A stretch of 64,000 nucleotides of DNA. It comes from CAVUNY01 sp963768585. Its GTDB lineage: Bacteria; Chloroflexota; Anaerolineae; Anaerolineales; Anaerolineaceae. Within the stretch, counting starts at the first letter, position 1, and every line of letters starts with the position of its first letter. The position numbers were made by a program, and so were the translations under genes. The notes beneath the pieces were generated by a model. The model searched no databases. It saw only the letters and a list, made by a program, of their open reading frames with translations, and was not told the DNA's origin. Positions 1 to 8,905 of this stretch are shown here, piece by piece. The stretch spans positions 62,001 to 126,000 of the forward strand of contig CAVYIF010000010.1 of assembly GCA_963768585.1 (NCBI GenBank), in the 5' to 3' direction.

Positions 1-129
1 GGGGTGAAATAAATACCGGGCGAATGACCATTAAAGCAAGTAACAATAGTTGAAGTAACTGCACCATAAGCGGGATTATACTATTCGCTCTGAAGAATAC
101 CAAATCAAAGATTTCAATGCGGTCAAAGG

Positions 130-158
130 TTGCGTCGCAAGTCCATTAGCGTTAGAAT
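130..158 (+). promoter_or_regulatory. Promoter of the AI-2E family gene, leaderless type
   Basis: TTGCGT at 130-135 and TAGAAT at 153-158 are separated by 17 bp. The ATG at 165 lies only 6 nt after the -10 box and has no Shine-Dalgarno, so transcription would start at or next to the start codon. The remaining upstream bases (1-129) show nothing I recognise. Confidence 0.55.
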
Positions 159-164
159 CTAGCC

Positions 165-1430
165 ATGTCAGAGAAGCCGGCAGACGAGAATCCTAGAAAA
201 TCGCCCTATTGGAGCCCAACAACCAAACTGGTCATTGGACTTACCATGGCCGCGATTGCATTTGGCCTTTTTACCAGTTTTAAAGCTTTTCTAGGACCCA
301 TTTTATTCGCCATCATCATCAGCTACCTTTTCTATCCCTGGGCAGTGCGCATCCATCGCTATATCCATATCCCCTGGCGCTTAACGGTCACCATTATTTA
401 CCTGCTGACAATTATCGGTTTTATCAGTCTGGTGACCTGGGGAGGCATTACCCTGGTCGAACAGATCCAGAACCTGATCTCTTTCCTTCAGCGCGCTGTG
501 AACGACCTGCCAACTTTTTTCGCCGAACTCACTGCCCAACCTCAGGTGATCGGTCCCTTTACGATCGATTGGGCCCGATTGGATTTTCCCACGCTGATTA
601 ACCAGGCACTGGGAATCATTCAACCGATCCTTTCACAGGCTGGTACGCTGGTTGGGACAATCGCGGGCAGCGCCGCCAGCATCATCGGTTGGACCTTTTT
701 TGCCTTTATCCTGTCTTACTTCATCGTTTCGGAAACAAGTGTTGAACCGCGCAGTTCGATCAGGCTGCAAATCCCCGGATATGCCGAAGATTTCAAGCGC
801 ATCGGTCAGGAACTTTCCATTATCTGGAATGCCTTTTTGCGCGGCCAGTTAATCTTGTTTCTCATCACAACCGCCATCTATACCACCACCATGGGCATCC
901 TGGGTGTACGTTATTATTTTGGTCTGGCACTGCTGGCCGGGCTGGCCAAATTTCTGCCGTATATTGGGCCGGTGATTTCCCTCTCGACCGATGTGATTGT
1001 AGCTTTTTCTCAGGGCTACACCTTGTTTGGTCTGGATCCGCAAACGTATGCGCTGGTAATCTTGGGAACGGCCTGGTTTACCGACGTGATGATTGATAAC
1101 TTTGTCGCACCTCGTATTTTCTCCAATGTATTAAAGATTCATCCAGCTGCGGTTATGGTTTCTGCCCTGGTCGGTTTTAACTTGATGGGAATCATCGGCA
1201 TCGTTTTAGCCGCCCCCGTGGTAGCTACGGTAAAGCTGATTTTTGATTACACTGTGCGGAAGCTGCTGGATATGGACCCGTGGGCAGATTTTGAGCGCAC
1301 TCCCCCACCTGTCCCCCTGTACCAGGTCATCATCCAATATTTGACACTCGGGTGGAATATTTCCAGGGAAATTATGGCACGGGCCAGAAATTGGTGGCAT
1401 CACTTAAGAAACCAGCACGCCAGCGATTAA
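165..1430 (+). CDS. AI-2E family transporter (PerM/YdiK-like membrane protein)
   Basis: A 421-residue polytopic membrane protein with the AI-2E/PerM layout: a hydrophobic N-terminal block from about residue 22, an amphipathic middle region (about 85-165), and a C-terminal membrane block containing KFLPYIGPVIS and a late PAVMVSALVGFNLMGIIG-like segment, both characteristic of the family. Family members are proposed exporters of small molecules, including autoinducer-2 or Na+/H+ exchange; the substrate here cannot be told. It is monocistronic and convergent with the lipoprotein gene, whose stop lies 8 bases downstream. The start at 165 is chosen because a -10 box sits immediately upstream. Confidence 0.85.
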   Translation: MSEKPADENPRKSPYWSPTTKLVIGLTMAAIAFGLFTSFKAFLGPILFAIIISYLFYPWAVRIHRYIHIPWRLTVTIIYLLTIIGFISLVTWGGITLVEQIQNLISFLQRAVNDLPTFFAELTAQPQVIGPFTIDWARLDFPTLINQALGIIQPILSQAGTLVGTIAGSAASIIGWTFFAFILSYFIVSETSVEPRSSIRLQIPGYAEDFKRIGQELSIIWNAFLRGQLILFLITTAIYTTTMGILGVRYYFGLALLAGLAKFLPYIGPVISLSTDVIVAFSQGYTLFGLDPQTYALVILGTAWFTDVMIDNFVAPRIFSNVLKIHPAAVMVSALVGFNLMGIIGIVLAAPVVATVKLIFDYTVRKLLDMDPWADFERTPPPVPLYQVIIQYLTLGWNISREIMARARNWWHHLRNQHASD

Positions 1431-1438
1431 TCCTACGT

Positions 1439-2512
1439 CTAAGGTATCGCCCAGGTTAAGAAATCCACCGAAAGTTTTTTATCGTCTAATGTTAATTTCT
1501 TAATCCGAAAATATCCGGGAAGTTCCTGGTTGGTACGGTAACAGAAGGTTGCCCCTTCTGTCAGGCTGGCAGCCGGGACCGCTTGAGTTTTCAAATCAGC
1601 ATTCTGGCAGTCAGCCAACAAAGGAGTCTGGCCCGACATTTCAACCATGGCTGCATGATTAAGCAATGCCAGAGTCAGGGCACTCCCATCCTTTTCCTGC
1701 AGTTCGAGGTCATCTCCCGTGCCGGTATTTTCAATCCCTGTATCCAGGTCAACCGGGGTTCCAACCACCAATTGGAGGGAGCCTTGCGCAACTGCGGCTG
1801 GTGTGGGCGTAAATGTAAGTGTGGGTTCGGGAGTCACTGTTGCAGTTGCGATGTCTTCAACTTCAATTCTCACCCAAAACGGAGCGTCACCATTAGGCCC
1901 AATCCCAAATAAAGTTCCAGCCGCGTCGCGAAGTTTCCAATTGCTCTGGTGAATACCTGGCTTCTTTGGTGCAGTCATATCTACCGTGATATCCAGAAAC
2001 TGCCCAGGGGATACTTCGACGCCAAAATTTTGTTCTTTGACTGCGCCAAAAACATCACCGGAAAACCAGATGATGGCGTAATTTTGGGTCCAGTTGCAAG
2101 AGCCGGCATTGACCAGGCGCCATGTCTTTGAAAAGTCTTCCCCTGGTTTAAAATGAGTCCCATCTGGGACAGTTATATCCACATAGGGTCGCCCTGGGGC
2201 AGCCAGGTTGCAAGGCACCGCAGGCCGGGTTGGCGTCGGGGTGGCAGGGATTATCCCAGTCATCGTCGGCGAAGGACTTTCAGTAATGTCATGGACTGGT
2301 ACCGGGCTGTTTGATGGACTGGGGAGAGCTGAAACCGTCATTATCGCCGGACGATTGGTTATTTGCGCCGTTTCAGTCAAACCGGCGGCGACCGTTCCAT
2401 ACACAGCGGTAGAATCCAACAGGTCCGCCTCGTTATTTTGAGGAAGCAGTGAGCAGGCAGGTAAACACAGCAGAACAGCCAGGCCAAACCAGAACAATAG
2501 TATTTTTTTCAT
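1439..2512 (-). CDS. Lipoprotein with NBR1-type Ig-like domain
   Basis: The 357-residue product begins with a lipoprotein signal peptide (lipobox LPAC, Cys about residue 20), so it should be anchored outside the membrane. A Ser/Thr/Pro-rich linker (about 55-95) leads to an Ig-like domain of the NBR1/'next to BRCA1' type (about 100-220), with typical phrases such as FKPGEDFSKTWRLVN and a late NWKLRDAAGTLFG. A second T/P-rich linker precedes a C-terminal domain of unknown fold. Such lipoproteins are frequent in Anaerolineae; the function is unknown, perhaps surface adhesion. It is divergent from fdhD with 140 bp between the genes. Confidence 0.75.
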   Translation of the reverse strand: MKKILLFWFGLAVLLCLPACSLLPQNNEADLLDSTAVYGTVAAGLTETAQITNRPAIMTVSALPSPSNSPVPVHDITESPSPTMTGIIPATPTPTRPAVPCNLAAPGRPYVDITVPDGTHFKPGEDFSKTWRLVNAGSCNWTQNYAIIWFSGDVFGAVKEQNFGVEVSPGQFLDITVDMTAPKKPGIHQSNWKLRDAAGTLFGIGPNGDAPFWVRIEVEDIATATVTPEPTLTFTPTPAAVAQGSLQLVVGTPVDLDTGIENTGTGDDLELQEKDGSALTLALLNHAAMVEMSGQTPLLADCQNADLKTQAVPAASLTEGATFCYRTNQELPGYFRIKKLTLDDKKLSVDFLTWAIP

Positions 2513-2601
2513 AGTACTTTATTTCTTACCTCAATTCTACCCCAGAATGAACCAGTCAGGTTCCAACCTTTTCGATACAAAATCCCCAAAACAAACCTTA
2601 A

Positions 2602-2630
2602 TTGGTATATTAAACCAAATGTTGTAGAAT
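2602..2630 (+). promoter_or_regulatory. fdhD promoter with overlapping palindrome
   Basis: TTGGTA (2602-2607) and TAGAAT (2625-2630) are 17 bp apart. An inverted repeat TTGGT-N7-ACCAA (2602-2618) covers the -35 box and half the spacer, which is where a repressor would bind. The palindrome is seen; its use as an operator is inference. Confidence 0.45.
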
Positions 2631-2652
2631 AAGCGCATAGGAGAGTTGACTT

Positions 2653-3474
2653 ATGCAGCCCGTCAATCAAGAAACGATTTTGTATAAGTACAGTCGAGGA
2701 AAATGGCAGCCCCTGCGCAATAAAGTCATTTCAGAGGCAGAGGTAACGCTTACCGTTAATGGTGATATTTGGCTTAGTTTTATGTGCACTCCCTCCGATT
2801 TGGAGGCCCTGGCAATCGGGTTTTTATTTAACGAAAAGATCATTGAGACCAAAGCCGAAATCGCTTCGGTGCGCGTGTGCGCCAGCGGTGACAATATCGA
2901 TGTCTGGTTGGACCATACCGTTAAAAAACCGGCGCAATGGCAGCGCACTTCCGGCTGTGGTACCGGAATGACCCGGGCTGATGGGGACCAGCTGGTTTCA
3001 CGACCGGTTTCAGCCATGCGTATTTCACCCGATGCATTATTAAATTGTATGGATCTGCTGATCCGATCTCAGACGGTTTACCAGGAAGCTCGCGGGATCC
3101 ACTCCGCAGCGATAACCGACGGGCAGCGGATCATTTACAAGGTCGAAGATATCGGGCGTCATAATACACTCGATAAAATTGCCGGTTTTTTGATCCTGGA
3201 ACCGGTCGAAATATCGCCCTTCATTGTTCTGACCACCGGACGGGTGAGTCTGGAAATGCTGAACAAATCTGTCCGGCTAGGGGCCGATGTGGTGCTCTCA
3301 CGCACTTCCCCCACCATCCGCTCGATCCAACAAGCCGACCTGTCCGGAATTACTTTAATCGGATATGCCAGGCGAACGGAACTCTATGTTTATACCCATC
3401 CCGAGCGGCTGATGCCAGAGGAGGATGCGCAATCCGTGCCTGGCATTTCGGCCGGGTTGCAGATCGTTGATTAA
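2653..3474 (+). CDS. fdhD: Formate dehydrogenase accessory sulfurtransferase FdhD
   Basis: FdhD carries sulfur from the IscS desulfurase to the molybdenum or tungsten bis-MGD cofactor of formate dehydrogenase, a step needed for enzyme activity. The 273-residue protein matches the family over its length: FLFNEKII, RTSGCGTGMTR, RGIHSAAI, VEDIGRHNTLDKI and TTGRVSLEM are all present. Of the usual CxxC loop only one cysteine remains (Cys102; the second position is Gly), which is tolerated since the first Cys is the important one in studied homologues. A GGAGAG ribosome site precedes the ATG. It heads the formate dehydrogenase locus, with mobA convergent and the enzyme genes following. Confidence 0.93.
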   Translation: MQPVNQETILYKYSRGKWQPLRNKVISEAEVTLTVNGDIWLSFMCTPSDLEALAIGFLFNEKIIETKAEIASVRVCASGDNIDVWLDHTVKKPAQWQRTSGCGTGMTRADGDQLVSRPVSAMRISPDALLNCMDLLIRSQTVYQEARGIHSAAITDGQRIIYKVEDIGRHNTLDKIAGFLILEPVEISPFIVLTTGRVSLEMLNKSVRLGADVVLSRTSPTIRSIQQADLSGITLIGYARRTELYVYTHPERLMPEEDAQSVPGISAGLQIVD

Positions 3475-3515
3475 AGCTTTTAGCGCCGGCCGGTGCACCC
3501 TGCGGTGCCAAACAG

Positions 3516-4112
3516 TTACCCGCGCGCTTCAAGGAGTTCCGCCTGTTGAAATTCCTGGGGGGTATTCACGTTGATAAAGGAGTGAAACTGCGGGTCAATC
3601 CGCGCCACCTCTTCCACCGGCATTTCTCGAACCTTCACCGCCGAAAACCAGGAGATCAAACGGCGCTGACCGGCTTTCAAGGCTGCTTCGATCGCCGGCA
3701 GGCAGGTCGATTGGCGGCAAATCACATGCAGCGGTTCCATCCCCTGCGGCGACCAGGGCACAACCACATCCACCCCCTCTTCGAGCAGGATGTCGCGCTG
3801 GATAATCAACAACGCCGGATTAATAAAGGGCATATCACAGGCCAGAACCCCCACCAAAGGTTGCTGGGCTGCGGCAACCGCGGTATAAAATCCGCTTAAT
3901 GGTCCCTTTCCAGGCAGCAAATCGGCCACCAGTGGGACTCCCAAGAACTCAAATGCCTGTGGCTGGTTGGTCGTTACCAACAATTCTTGAGCAATCGATT
4001 GTACGCGAGCCACCATTCGGGCAATAAGCGGCTGACCGCCAAACAGCTTGAGCGCTTTATTTTCTCCCATGCGGAGCGATTCTCCGCCAGCATTAATCAC
4101 GATCGTCAACAT
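3516..4112 (-). CDS. mobA: Molybdenum cofactor guanylyltransferase MobA
   Basis: MobA links GMP to molybdopterin to give the MGD form of the cofactor used by DMSO-reductase-family enzymes such as the adjacent formate dehydrogenase. The 198 residues show the nucleotide-binding start NAGGESLRMGENKAL (residues 7-21, with Lys19), the ACDMPF metal-binding segment near residue 95 and a conserved INVNTPQEF near the end. It is convergent with fdhD and divergent from the enzyme genes, sharing an 88-bp region with them. There is no Shine-Dalgarno; a -10 box lies 9 nt before the ATG, suggesting a leaderless message. Confidence 0.9.
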   Translation of the reverse strand: MLTIVINAGGESLRMGENKALKLFGGQPLIARMVARVQSIAQELLVTTNQPQAFEFLGVPLVADLLPGKGPLSGFYTAVAAAQQPLVGVLACDMPFINPALLIIQRDILLEEGVDVVVPWSPQGMEPLHVICRQSTCLPAIEAALKAGQRRLISWFSAVKVREMPVEEVARIDPQFHSFINVNTPQEFQQAELLEARG

Positions 4113-4121
4113 GTTGCTATA

Positions 4122-4150
4122 ATTATAAGTAAATCAATGTCATTAATCAA
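4122..4150 (-). promoter_or_regulatory. mobA promoter, leaderless type
   Basis: Read on the minus strand, TTGATT (4150-4145) and TATAAT (4127-4122) are spaced by 17 bp, close to consensus. The mobA ATG at 4112 begins 9 nt past the -10 box with no ribosome site between. Confidence 0.6.
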
Positions 4151-4200
4151 AGAATGCGGCCTGGAGAACGCATGAAATGCTGTGGCGAAAGGATGGGATA

Positions 4201-5922
4201 ATGACCGAACTGGACCTGTCACCGCTCAAAAAAATACTGGCAGGATATGCTCAACAGGGCCGCACGGCACTTCTACCAGCGCTGCATGCTGCCCAGGCAA
4301 TTTACGGGTACCTGCCAGAAGCTGTGGCGTCCGAGGTCGGCCGCAGCTTGAAAGTTCCGCTGGCTGATGTGTACGGCGTGATTGACTTTTATGCCCTTTT
4401 TTACCGCGAACCGGTTGGCAAGACCATCATTCATGTTTGTAGCGACCCGGCCTGTGCGATGGCCGGGGCGGATGGCGTTTTAAAGCGCATGACCCGCCAG
4501 TTAGACCGGGAGGAGAAAAACGCAGAAAGGGTGAGTTCGGTGACCATTGAACGCGCTCCCTGCCTGGGGTTATGCGAGCATGCCCCGGCAATGCTGGTAC
4601 AGGGCGCTGCCGTAGGGGATGCTGGCGCGTCTAGCTATCAACAACTGGTAAATGGCAGCCATCCTCACAAGGTAAACATCGTCGGCGGATCGAGCCGCCT
4701 TCTGACAGCCAACTGTGGTCGAGCGCAGCCCACCTCGCTCGAAGAGTACCAAGACGGGGGAGGGTACAGCGCTCTGCACATTGCCATCCAAAAACCACCC
4801 GACCAGATCATCGCTGAGATAAAAGCCTCGGGGTTGGTCGGCCGCGGAGGAGCGGCATTCCCTACCGGAACGAAATGGGAAAGCGCGGCGCGTACTCCCT
4901 CCCAGCCAAAGTATGTGGTCTGCAACGCGGATGAAGCGGAACCGGGAACTTTTAAAGACCGCATCTTGATGGAGGATGACCCGCACCGGGTGCTTGAAGG
5001 TCTGATCATCGCCGCGTACGCTGTAGGCGCAGTTCGTGCGTACTGGTACATCCGGGGGGAATACGTATATGCCTATGAGATCGTTGAAAAAGCTGTCCGG
5101 GAAGCATATCAGGCCGGTTATGCGGGCAATTCCATCCTGGGCAGCACATTTAACCTTGAAATTGAGCTGCGCCGGGGAGCCGGGGCTTACATCTGTGGTG
5201 AAGAAACGGCCCTTTTTGAATCGATCGAGGGCAAGCGCGGTTTCCCAAGGGTCAAACCACCTTATCCTACTACCCACGGCCTGTTTGGCCAGCCCACTGT
5301 AATAAACAATGTAGAAACCCTGGCCAATGTTCCCCAGATTATCGGCAGGGGTGCGATGGCTTACCGTATGATTGGCACGGAAAAATCTCCCGGGACAAAA
5401 TTATTTTGTTTGTCAGGAGACGTTGTCAGACCTGGTCTCTATGAGGTTCCATTTGGAACTACTTTAAATTTCCTGCTGAATGATCTGGCCGGCGGAATCC
5501 GTTCAGGGCGTAGCTTCCAGGCGGCCCTGTTTGGCGGGGCTGCCGGAGCTTTTGCCACCCAACAAGACCTGGATATCCCCCTGACCTTTGAAGATCTGCG
5601 CAGCGCAGGGTTACCGTTAGGTTCCGGCGTGATTACGGTGTTCGATGAAACGCGCGACCTGCGCGATATCCTGCTGCGTTTAGGACATTTCTTCGCTGAC
5701 GAGTCTTGTGGAAAATGTTATCCCTGCCAGTTGGGTACCCAGCGCCAGGTTGAGATTTTACAGCGTGTGGCTGAGAATCACCCCCTGCCAGGGGATCTTG
5801 AACGCCTGCAAGATATAGGCTGGACAATGACCGATACTTCATTGTGCGGCCTGGGCCAAACCGCGGCCTCTGCGGTTTTAAGTGCCATAAAGCACTGGCC
5901 CGAAATCTTTGCCCCCCGCTAA
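4201..5922 (+). CDS. NAD-linked formate dehydrogenase diaphorase subunit, NuoE-NuoF fusion
   Basis: This subunit should pass electrons from formate dehydrogenase to NAD+ in the cytoplasm. Residues 1-150 are a NuoE-like thioredoxin-fold domain with four 2Fe-2S cysteines (80, 85, 121, 125). Residues about 180-573 are NuoF: GRGGAAFPTGTKW and a GAGAYICGEETAL segment (FMN/NADH site), an SLBB region, and a 4Fe-4S site with Cys503, 506, 509 and 549. The ATG at 4201 is chosen because AAAGGA lies 9 nt upstream; an in-frame ATG at 4177 lacks a site. The two subdomains are usually separate genes in complex I but are fused in several hydrogenase and formate dehydrogenase modules. Confidence 0.88.
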   Translation: MTELDLSPLKKILAGYAQQGRTALLPALHAAQAIYGYLPEAVASEVGRSLKVPLADVYGVIDFYALFYREPVGKTIIHVCSDPACAMAGADGVLKRMTRQLDREEKNAERVSSVTIERAPCLGLCEHAPAMLVQGAAVGDAGASSYQQLVNGSHPHKVNIVGGSSRLLTANCGRAQPTSLEEYQDGGGYSALHIAIQKPPDQIIAEIKASGLVGRGGAAFPTGTKWESAARTPSQPKYVVCNADEAEPGTFKDRILMEDDPHRVLEGLIIAAYAVGAVRAYWYIRGEYVYAYEIVEKAVREAYQAGYAGNSILGSTFNLEIELRRGAGAYICGEETALFESIEGKRGFPRVKPPYPTTHGLFGQPTVINNVETLANVPQIIGRGAMAYRMIGTEKSPGTKLFCLSGDVVRPGLYEVPFGTTLNFLLNDLAGGIRSGRSFQAALFGGAAGAFATQQDLDIPLTFEDLRSAGLPLGSGVITVFDETRDLRDILLRLGHFFADESCGKCYPCQLGTQRQVEILQRVAENHPLPGDLERLQDIGWTMTDTSLCGLGQTAASAVLSAIKHWPEIFAPR

Positions 5923-5975
5923 AACGGGCCTTCTATTAAGGATGAAGGCATTTTCTCACGAAATATGAGGTGATT

Positions 5976-6686
5976 ATGGAACAAACCATCACACTCACCA
6001 TCGACGGTAAATCGGTCACCCTCTCCGAAGAAATGACCTTGCTCAAAGCTGCCGAACAGGCCGGCGTCGTCATTCCAACGATTTGTTTTCACGATTATAC
6101 GACCGCCAATGCGCTCTGCCGGATTTGTGTGGTAGAAGTTGAAGGCCTGCGCGCTCTGCAGCCAGCCTGTGTGGTTAAGGCCAGCCAGGGGATGCAGGTC
6201 CACACCCAATCCGAACGCGTTCTTCGCTCGCGCCGAACAATTCTAGAAATGTTGGCCTCGAGCATCAATCTGGCCGAAGCGCCAGAAATTCAGGCTTACT
6301 TGCACGAATATGCTGCGGATGAGGAGCGGTTTCCCGGTGCAAAACGCCGCGAGTTGGATCTGATCGACGATAACCCCATGTTTATTCGCGATTACAGCCA
6401 ATGTATTCTCTGCTGGCGCTGCGTCCAGGTCTGCGCGGAGGATGCCCAATACACTTTCGCCATCAATTTTAGCGGGCGCGGTTTTGATACACAGATCGAT
6501 ACCTTTTTCGGTAAACCGATGCCGGAAACCAGCTGTGTGTTTTGCGGGCAGTGCCTGGGGGTTTGCCCGACCGGAGCGCTCAAACCTAAACGCGAATGGC
6601 TGCTGGAACAGGGCACTTCAGCAGATGAAATCATGTCTTTGACCCGTTCGGAAAGGCGGCGCAGAATGCGCAGGAGTCAGCCATGA
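5976..6686 (+). CDS. Formate dehydrogenase iron-sulfur subunit (NuoG N-terminal/HoxU-like)
   Basis: An electron-wire subunit between the catalytic and diaphorase subunits. The 236 residues hold a 2Fe-2S ferredoxin domain (Cys37, 48, 51, 65) and two 4Fe-4S clusters (Cys143/146/149/153 and Cys187/190/193/197). The region between (about 90-120), which in NuoG carries the His-Cys3 cluster, keeps a histidine (HEYAADEERF) but has no cysteines, so that cluster is absent. GAGG lies 5 nt before the ATG at 5976; a GTG at 5970 is also in frame. The 3' end overlaps the next gene by 4 bases (ATGA), indicating translational coupling. Confidence 0.85.
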   Translation: MEQTITLTIDGKSVTLSEEMTLLKAAEQAGVVIPTICFHDYTTANALCRICVVEVEGLRALQPACVVKASQGMQVHTQSERVLRSRRTILEMLASSINLAEAPEIQAYLHEYAADEERFPGAKRRELDLIDDNPMFIRDYSQCILCWRCVQVCAEDAQYTFAINFSGRGFDTQIDTFFGKPMPETSCVFCGQCLGVCPTGALKPKREWLLEQGTSADEIMSLTRSERRRRMRRSQP

Positions 6687-8845
6687 TCCAGTCAGAAAAA
6701 GTGGTCCCCACCACCTGCCCATTTTGCGGGGTGGGCTGTAATCTCGAACTGCATATTCAAGATGATTTCATTTTTCGGGTGACTTCTCCCTTCAACTCGG
6801 TCGTCAATCACGGCAACCTGTGCGTCAAGGGGCGCTTTGGATACGACTTCATCTATCATAAACAGCGAGTCACAACGCCCTTGATCCGGGTGCAGCCGCA
6901 AAAACCGGGCAGCCGCACCCAGGCCTTTGATCGTTCTGAATGGCGTGAAGCCACATGGGACGAAGCCCTGGAAACGGTCGCGGAGCGGCTGGCAGAAATC
7001 CGCGTACGCGATGGGGCTAAAGCGCTGGCGGTGTACTGCAGTGCAAAAGCCACCAATGAAGATAACTACCTGCTCCAAAAGCTCTTTCGGGCGGTCCTGG
7101 GTACCAATAATGTAGATCACTGCACCCGGTTATGCCATGCCGCCAGCGTGGTCGCGCTGCAAATGGCATTGGGTTCCTCCGCCATGAGTAATACGGTCTC
7201 TCAGGTGATTCAAAACGACGTGTTTATTGTCACCGGCACGAACACCACCGAAAATCACCCCATCGTTGCCCTGCAAATGATCGCCGCGGTAGAAAAATAC
7301 GGCGCGAAAATGATTGTGGTCGATCCGCGCCGGATCGGGCTGGTGGACCATGCCGAATTGTGGCTGCCGGAAAAACCCGGCGCCGATGTGGCGGTCTTTT
7401 CAGCGATGGCGCATGTGATTCTCAAAGAAAAATTGGTCAACCAGGAATTTATCGACACCCGCACCGAAAATTTCTCCGAATTTGCCGCTTCCATGGAGAA
7501 ATTCACACCCGAATTCGCCGAAACCATCTCGGGAGTGGACCGCGAACTGATCATCCGCGCCGCACGCCTGTATGGGCATGCAAAAAACGGCGCAATTTAT
7601 TGGGCGCTTGGCATTCCCGAACACACCCACGGCACGCAGAACGCTCTCGCCCTGATCAACCTGGCCCTGCTGACCGGCAATATCGGCCGCCCTGGAACCG
7701 GCCTCAATCCCTTGCGCGGGCAGAATAATGTGCAGGGCGCTTCTGATTCTGGAGCGATGCCCTGGCATTATCCCGGTTACCAGCGCGTGGATGATGAAAC
7801 GGCTGCTCGAAAATTTGAACAAGCCTGGAAGATCGAAAGCGATGGATTGAACCGGACACTGGGCTTGACCACTACTGAAATTCTATCCAACGCCCACCCC
7901 GGTGGAGTTCGCGCCCTGTACATTATGGGCGAGAACCCGATGATGTCTGAGCCAAATCTGAACCTGACCCGCCATCACATGCAGCAGCTTGAGTTTGTGG
8001 TTGCCCAGGATCTGTTTATCAACGAATCTGGCGCTTTTGCCGATGTCTTTCTTCCGGCAGTTTCCTGGGCCGAAAAAGATGGCACCTTTACCAATACCGA
8101 CCGCCGCGTACAGCGCGTGCGGCAAGCTATCCAGCCTTTAGGCCTGGCCCGTGCAGACTGGCAAATCATCTGCGACCTGGCCAAACGCCTGGAAAAACAG
8201 CTGGATCGATCTTCGAGCGCCTACTGGGACTATGCGAACCCAGGCCAAATATTGTCAGAAATGAGCCGGGTTGTCCCGGAATATGCCGGGGTGAATTACG
8301 CACGTATCGAAAAAGAGGGCCTGCAAACCCCGGTCTGGGATGACCAGCACCCCGGTACGCCGTTTTTGTTTGGCGATGGGTTTCCGCGCGGTCGCGGAAA
8401 ATTCCACCCCCTGGATTATACGCCGGGTGCCGAACAGCCGGACGAGGAATATCCGCTGATCCTGACTACCGGACGGGTCCTTGAACAATGGCATGGCGGC
8501 ACCCTGACCCGTCATTCCTGGATGGATGACCTCTGGCCTGAAGCCCTGATGGAAATAAACCCGGCAGATGCCGCCCGGTTAGCAATCGAAAATGACAGTC
8601 CGGTGAGAGTAACTTCCCGCCGCGGATCGATTGTGCTGCGGGCAAGGGTGACTGTAAAAGCCAACCCGGGCGTAATTTTTATCCCCTTTGCCTTCGCTGA
8701 AGCGGCTGCAAACCTGCTGACGATCGATGCATTGGACCCCCTGGCGTTTATTCCGGAATATAAGGCCTGTGCCGTCAGAGTCACGGCAGTCGACCCGTCT
8801 GAACTGCCCAACCCGGATGCCCACCAACCGCGCGGCCGCTATTAA
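6683..8845 (+). CDS. Formate dehydrogenase catalytic subunit, cysteine type
   Basis: Oxidises formate to CO2 at a bis-MGD molybdenum or tungsten centre. The 720-residue protein is a full DMSO-reductase-family subunit: a 4Fe-4S site with Cys12, 15, 19 and 47, then NNVDHCTRLCHAASV where Cys151 stands at the position of the selenocysteine of E. coli FdhF, and a C-terminal dinucleotide-binding domain with TTGRVLEQWHGGTLTR. The following His152 is the conserved catalytic partner. It ends the three-gene operon; a 13-bp stem hairpin follows. Physiological direction (formate use or CO2 reduction) cannot be read from sequence. Confidence 0.92.
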   Translation: MIQSEKVVPTTCPFCGVGCNLELHIQDDFIFRVTSPFNSVVNHGNLCVKGRFGYDFIYHKQRVTTPLIRVQPQKPGSRTQAFDRSEWREATWDEALETVAERLAEIRVRDGAKALAVYCSAKATNEDNYLLQKLFRAVLGTNNVDHCTRLCHAASVVALQMALGSSAMSNTVSQVIQNDVFIVTGTNTTENHPIVALQMIAAVEKYGAKMIVVDPRRIGLVDHAELWLPEKPGADVAVFSAMAHVILKEKLVNQEFIDTRTENFSEFAASMEKFTPEFAETISGVDRELIIRAARLYGHAKNGAIYWALGIPEHTHGTQNALALINLALLTGNIGRPGTGLNPLRGQNNVQGASDSGAMPWHYPGYQRVDDETAARKFEQAWKIESDGLNRTLGLTTTEILSNAHPGGVRALYIMGENPMMSEPNLNLTRHHMQQLEFVVAQDLFINESGAFADVFLPAVSWAEKDGTFTNTDRRVQRVRQAIQPLGLARADWQIICDLAKRLEKQLDRSSSAYWDYANPGQILSEMSRVVPEYAGVNYARIEKEGLQTPVWDDQHPGTPFLFGDGFPRGRGKFHPLDYTPGAEQPDEEYPLILTTGRVLEQWHGGTLTRHSWMDDLWPEALMEINPADAARLAIENDSPVRVTSRRGSIVLRARVTVKANPGVIFIPFAFAEAAANLLTIDALDPLAFIPEYKACAVRVTAVDPSELPNPDAHQPRGRY

Positions 8846-8861
8846 GAATTGAATTTTAAAA

Positions 8862-8897
8862 TGCGGATTTTGGCTCATAAATGGGCCAAAATCCGCA
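8862..8897. terminator. Bidirectional hairpin between formate dehydrogenase and small protein genes
   Basis: Perfect 13-bp stem TGCGGATTTTGGC / GCCAAAATCCGCA with a 10-nt loop, lying between convergent stop codons. T-rich sequence follows on the plus strand (CTTTCTTACTTT) though not as a clean run. Confidence 0.65.
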
Positions 8898-8905
8898 CAG
8901 CTTTC

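Noticed and set aside
4177..4200. Upstream ATG at 4177 as start of the NuoE-NuoF gene
   Set aside because: The ATG at 4201 has AAAGGA 9 nt upstream and matches where NuoE homology begins; the earlier ATG has no ribosome site.
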